Assembly: GCA_028703745.1 (NCBI GenBank)
Contig: JAQVME010000061.1
Location: forward strand, 1-7,379
From: Clostridia bacterium
Lineage (GTDB): Bacteria > Bacillota > Clostridia > Christensenellales > DTU072
DNA length: 7,379 nucleotides
Reading direction: 5' to 3'
Shown here: in pieces, positions 1-6,000 of the stretch
How the letters are laid out: every line of letters starts with the position of its first letter
Position numbering within the stretch: the stretch's first letter is position 1
Notes under the pieces: generated by a model
The model's database searches: none
The model's input: the letters and a program-made list of their open reading frames with translations, nothing else
What the model was told of the DNA's origin: nothing
Made by a program: the position numbers and the translations under genes

Positions 1-3000
1 TTCGTTCGAAACCAACGGCGGTTTGAAACATTCTCCGTTGCTTCAGCAATTCAACACGCTTATTGACGCAGTACCGTCAAAAGAAGGGCATACCTTCCTA
101 AATTGGTACGATAATGCCGAGCTTTCCGGTGAGCCTGTCACCAGAGTGCCGGCTACCGACACGCTGCTGTACGCAAAATGGGCGCTGTCTGATTACATAA
201 TCAATTTCGTGCCAAACGGTGGCGATACTGTCGCCGCGCTTACTTATGCTTTCGGCGACGAGCTATCCTCTCTTCCCGTTACCACCAGACAAGGCTATAA
301 TTTCGAAGGCTGGTATCAAGATTATTACCTTCAAACGGCGTTTTCTTATGCAAATATGCCCGACCGCGCACTGACACTCTATGCAAAATGGAGCAGAAAG
401 CAGTATAAAGTCACTTTTGTAATTGACGGAGATCTATATACCGAGCATCAGATGCTTTACAATGATTTTATTACGTTAAGACCCGAAAGAGCGGGCTATT
501 CAATAGCTGGCTATTATACCGACGAAGCGAAGACCGTACCCTACGCTTTGGGCAGAATGCCTTCAAACGATTTGACGTTATACGTCGGTTGGCGTCCCAT
601 TACATATTCCATACAATACGTATTATCCGGCGGAATCAACGCCGAATCAAATCCGAATTCATACGATTTCGAGCTTTTGAAGACGCAGAACATCGTCCTC
701 GGTGCGCCTGAAAGAATGGGCTTTAGTTTCTTGTATTGGTACCACTTCGTAAACAACTGCGAGACTCAGCTTACAGGATTGACACAAGGTGATTCGGGAA
801 ATAAAACGATTTATGCAAAATGGCAAATAAACAGCTATACGTTGAGTTTTGTCACATACTCGTCGCCGCTGAGTGATATAACTGCAGCCTTTGAGCAACC
901 TTTTGATGCGGAAGTCGCGCGTACGGGCTACAACTTCGCCGGCTGGTACTTTGATGAGGAGTATACGCAGAGGTTGAACACCTTGAAGATACCCGCTCGG
1001 AGCGCCACGCTTTATGCAAAGTGGCAACTCATAAATTACAATATTACTTACGTCAACGGTTATACTCACGGCAATATGCTGAATTATTCCGTCGAAGACG
1101 AAAGCTTTGATTTGGACATCGCTCAAAGGAGCGGCTATACTTTTGTTGGCTGGATAAGGGACGGCGCCCCTGTAACGCAGCTTGTTATCGACAAGCAAAA
1201 TCTGTCCGACATTACACTTACCGCTTGGTGGCAAATAAACAGCTACACCGTAAATTTCAATTCTTTGGGCGGAGAAGAGCTTTCTTCAATTACCGCAGAA
1301 TACAACTCTTCGATAACCTCGTCGCAAAGAACGACGGGGAAAGAGCATTATATATTCGACGGCTGGTACGATGAGAGTTATACGCAAAGATACAACCTTT
1401 TTACCGTGCCTGCCATTGACATCACCGTATACGCAAAGTGGACGGCAGTCGAGTACAGGATTTTTTATAATCTAAACGGAGTGACCAACAACCCCCTCAA
1501 TGTTTCTACTTATACAATCGAACAGGCGGTAACTCTGTATGATATAACAAAATACGGCTACGGTTTTTGCGGATGGTACGGTGGGAATGATTTTTCGGGC
1601 GGTGTCTTGACAGGCTTTGCCGTCGGTACAAGCGGCAATATACACCTTTATCCAAAATGGCAAGCTGTGGAAGCGACGATCAGCTTTGTTTCAAACGGAG
1701 GGAGTGTTGTGCCGCCGCTCACCCAACTATTCGCAACGCAGGTTTCACCTCCCGGCGAGCCGCATTATGAAGGGTTCAGTCTGGATGGCTGGTACACTGA
1801 TGAAGAATTGACGGACAGGTATTCCTTCGGCGCTATGCCTGCCGAGGATCTTGTGCTCTATGCAAAATGGACTGTGGACGTATACGACATAATCTATGTG
1901 ATAGGAAGCGATGTTTTCGACAACCAAAACCCATCTTCTTATACCGCGTCAGACGGCGAAATAACGCTTTTGCCGGTGATAATAAACGGTTACACCTTTA
2001 TAAAATGGTATAGGCAAGGGGACGGGGACAAGGTCGAGGTCTCCTCTATTCCCGACGGGAACACGGGAGATGTTGTGCTGTGCGCGGAGCTTGTTGCTAT
2101 AGAAACCGAGGTTATGCTTGACGCAGGGCTGGGTCTTATCGGATTACTTCCTTTTATAAAAATAAATATTTCTTTTGGTAACAGCGGTTTTATACTTCCG
2201 GTGGCAATTCTGTTAGGGCAGGTGTTTATCGGCTGGGCGGATGCGGACGGTGTGAGATATGCAGACGCGCTGGGTAATGCCTTGAGAAGCTGGGATAAGA
2301 CGACGGATGTTACGCTGACGGCTATGTGGGCAACACAGTTCACTATGAACGCAGGCATGATAACCGGATTCGGCGGCAGCGCCCCCGAAAGTCTTGTCAT
2401 TCCATCAAGTCTTAACGGCGTGGCAGTCACAGGCATTGCCGACAGCGCCTTCAGCAATAAGTCCATTATTAAACACATCGAGGTGGCGGATGGCGTATCT
2501 GTCATCGGTCGCAACGCCTTCAATAATTGCACTTCTTTGTTGAGCATCGTTTTGCCTGATTCCGTGAATACGATAGGTGACGGAGCTTTTGCAGGTTGCC
2601 AGGCGCTTACAAGCATAAACCTGCCGGCTAAAGGCACATCAATCGGAAACGCCGTGCTTCGCGGCTGCGTCTCTCTTGCCGCGCTAAAAATAACCACGGA
2701 AACCACATTGAACAAGCTTTTCGGCAATACCTCCTTCCCCGGCACCTATGCAGTTAATATCGGCGGCAATTTTCATTACGTGCCGTCTTCGCTGACGGAG
2801 GTTACTATTGCCGACGGTATGTACGTGGCGGAAAACACGCTTTACGGCGCGACCGGTATAAAAACCATTATTCTGCAGAATATTTTGGAAATACGCGCCG
2901 GCGCTTTTAATAATTGTTCGGGGGCGGAAGACATTTATCTGCCGACAAATCTTCAAAAAATTGCGGCAGAGGCGTTCGCGAATTGCGAGAAAGCCGTATA

Positions 3001-6000
3001 CCATTATACAAGTCTTAACGCTCTTACTGAAATTAGGGAAAGAGCTTTTCTAAATAACAAAGCGCTGGAATACCTTTATGCCGACAACCTTGTTACGGCG
3101 CTTGACGGCGCTTTCGCAGGTTGCAACTCGCTGAAAGGACTTTCTTTCCACGGTTCGCTAACTCTTGGCAGGCTTTTTGGTACAACATCTTATGCCGGCA
3201 GTTATCAAGTTATACAGGATGGCGCGTATTATGTGCCGTCATCGCTTTCAAGCATAAAACTTTCTTCGAAAGTAGCGGTTATTGCGCAAAATGCGTTCAA
3301 AGACTGCATAGGCGTTACCGAAATAATCAATACGCAAGGTTTGACCTCAATAAGCACAAGCGCCTTCAAAAATTCCGGATTAGAGAGCTTTGTTGTTGGC
3401 AACAATGTCGAGCAAGTGGGTGACGGCGCTTTTTCTGGATGTCAGAGCCTTGTTTCCTTTGTTTTTGACAACGGCACTCTTTCTACCGAAAACGGCTCGA
3501 TAGGGCAGTCTATACTTGACGGAGCAGCGCTCCATAGTCTTACCACAAACGGAAAAATAATTGTAGCAAAGCTGTTCGGCGCTACAGGCGGAAACTATAC
3601 TGTAGCTGTCGGCAGTCAAAATTACTGCTTGCCCGATACTTTGACAAGTATAAGCCTAGCCTCGGCGCAAACAATAATCAGTAGGTCATTCTACGGTATT
3701 CGCACGCTTGAGGCAATAGCCATACCCTCTACGGTCTCGAGCATAGGCGAGAGCGCCTTTGAAGGTTGCTCGGCGCTTGCTGGTATAACTATACCCGAAG
3801 GCGTGGGCAACATCGGAGACAGAGCCTTCAGCGGTTGTAATATACTCTCCGCTATTTCTATACCATCCACGGTCAGCGCGCTGGGACAAGATATCTTTTC
3901 GGGCTGCTCTATGCTCTATCAAGTCTATGTAGATGCCTTGAACGCGTATTACGAAACCGAGGACAACGTGCTGTATACGAAAGACGGCGAGGCGCTTAAA
4001 TACTATCCGGGCACCAAGACCGACAATTATTATATAATAAAAGGTACGGTAACGGAGATATATCCTTCTGTATTCGCCGAAAACGCTTATTTAACTGCTA
4101 TAGAACTGCCCGCAGGGCTTGAGATTATCGGGAAGTACGCCTTCTACGGTCGCACCGACCTTTCTCTCCTTTTCGGAGGGTTCGGCAATATTTCGTATAT
4201 CGGTGATTTTGCCTTCTATGACTGCGCATACGCAGACACTCAGGACTTTGATATGCCGTTGTTGACTTATGTTGGCGAGTCGGCTTTCGAGAATTGCGCT
4301 TTTGTCGGAACGGTGCATTGCGGCGATGTAGAAGAAGTGGCGCAAAACGCCTTCAAAAACAGCAGTATCACTTCATTTACGGCGCAATCTGTAGCCGAAA
4401 TTGCCTTCGGCGCCTTCGGCTCCTGCCAATGGCTTGAGACCTTCGTGGCGGAAACTCTTGACTATGTAGCGCTGCTGGCTTTCGAGGGGAGTACCTCTGT
4501 CAGCGAGTTTACGTTGCCGTCAAATAAAGCCATTTCGTATTACTTCGGCGATATGCCGCAGCTGGTCAAGCTCGGCTTCTCGAACACTATCGGAGTATTG
4601 ACCGCCGCGCTCGGCGAATGTAATACACTTACGGGCATTACTCTACCGATGAGCGTTACAAATATACTTGCGACGTCCTTCCATGGGTTCAGTAACCTTT
4701 CTGAGTTTACCGTAGACGCCGAAAACGTCAACCTTGCAGTTTCGGGCGGCGCGGTAATTCGCAACGGAAATACACTTGTTTATTACCTGCCATTTGCTAC
4801 GGAGCAGGAATATTCGGTAGCAAGCGGCATAGCGGCAGTCTCCGATTATGCTTTTGCCAACAACGGGGTATTAAGAAAAATTACTTTGCCCATGTCTCTA
4901 ACCTCTGTAGGCGAGGCATTGTTCTACAATACCGCCATTACAGAAGCGTTGCTATATTGCGCCCCGCTTGACGATTTGTTGTCATATTGCAGTAGTCTTG
5001 AGAAGCTGACGTATTCGGGCGGCAAGGTAGTGGGCAGACTGTTTGCAAACGTGTCAGGCGGTTATTCGGCGGCGCAGGGCGGCTCTTCTTTTTCAATACC
5101 CGCTTCACTTACAGAAATATCTTTTTGGCAAACACCCGTGCCGAACGTGCTTGAGAATTGCAAAAACGTAACAAAAGCCGTACTTTCCGGAGACACCTCC
5201 GCTATTTCAGTAGCCGCCTTTAAGGGTTGCACTGCACTCTCGGAAATCAATTTGGATAATGTCACCATTTTCAACGAACGCGCTTTCCAAAATTGTCAAA
5301 GCCTTGCGGCTTTCAATTTGCCGGAGGTTATAGATTATGTGGGCGCGGAGGCTTTTAGCAAAACCGCATGGTATGAAAACCATGCTGACGGCGGAATGGT
5401 CTATTTGAGAAATATAGCTTATGCCTTCAAGGGTGCGATGCCTGACAATTTCTCGCTGAAATTGCTTTCCGGGACCACCTCCGCGGTTAAGGATATTTTT
5501 GTCGGAAAAAATAAGCTTCAAAGTATAGAATTTCCTTTAAGCGTAAACGAACTCGACAATTTCGTCTTAAAGGATTGCGTGGGTCTCTATGAAGTAATTT
5601 TTGACGAGCAGTCAACAATAAGAGCTATACCGCCTTATATGTTCGCCAATTGTAACGCGCTTTCTACGCTGTCTCTGCCCTCCACAGTAGTAACAATAGG
5701 CGATTACGCATTCCAAGACTGCCTTGCGCTTGACGGGCTTAGCCGTCCGTCGGGTCTTCTCAGAATAGGCAACGGAGCGTTCGAACGCAGCGCTTTGACT
5801 TCGTATACCTTGTCCGAAAATCTGGAGTCTGTCGGAGCAGATATCTTCAACGGTTGCGATATGCTAGAAACCCTGTCTATATTCATAACTCAGCCGGCTT
5901 TGTTAAACGGTGTCAAAAATCTCAGAACCTTGACCTACGACGGCGGGATTGAAGTAATGAAATTGTTTGGCAACTTGCCAGATGAAGAATTACTTTCGCC

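Larger units (their letters stand above)
821..1245 (+). repeat. 17-base direct repeat spanning two B-repeat units
   Basis: The sequence tggcaaataaacagcta occurs at 821-837 and again at 1229-1245. The copies are 408 bases (136 codons) apart, exactly the length of units 5 and 6. With one mismatch the match extends to 20 bases. Recombination between them would remove two units and keep the frame. Confidence 0.85.
2..2329 (+). repeat. Array of eleven Listeria-Bacteroides (InlB B-repeat / Flg_new) units
   Basis: Residues 1-776 divide into eleven consecutive units with no linkers. The shared plan is Y.I.F...GG near the start, GY.F.GWY in the middle, then a D/E-rich stretch and a closing LYAKW-like motif. 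Unit lengths are 60 (cut), 70, 67, 77, 67, 69, 70, 73, 70, 74 and 79 residues. The family is known to form a small beta-grasp-like fold and usually acts as a stalk or spacer, or as a weak binding module, in cell-surface proteins. The units are well diverged from each other in DNA, so the array is mostly old, apart from the closer pair formed by units 5 and 7. Confidence 0.94.

Noticed and set aside
659..1234. 191-codon open frame on the minus strand
   Set aside because: It is fully antisense to B-repeat units 4-6. There is no recognisable domain, and the long opening follows from the repeat codon pattern.
1990..2745. 251-codon open frame on the minus strand
   Set aside because: It is antisense to the B-repeat/LRR junction. 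Its Leu-Lys-Ala-Leu, Ser and Pro-rich translation is what the reverse complement of GDGAF-type LRR codons gives. It matches no family, and the + strand frame is clearly the real one.
3121..3423. 100-codon plus-strand frame starting with ATG
   Set aside because: It is a frame-shifted reading of type A copy 2 and neighbouring LRRs. It is rich in Cys, Arg and Trp and has no domain.
4169..4177. Another LFG at YGRTDLSLLFGGFG
   Set aside because: It sits in a unit of ordinary length that goes straight to ISYIGDFAF, with no polar loop or VPSSL, so I do not count it as type A.
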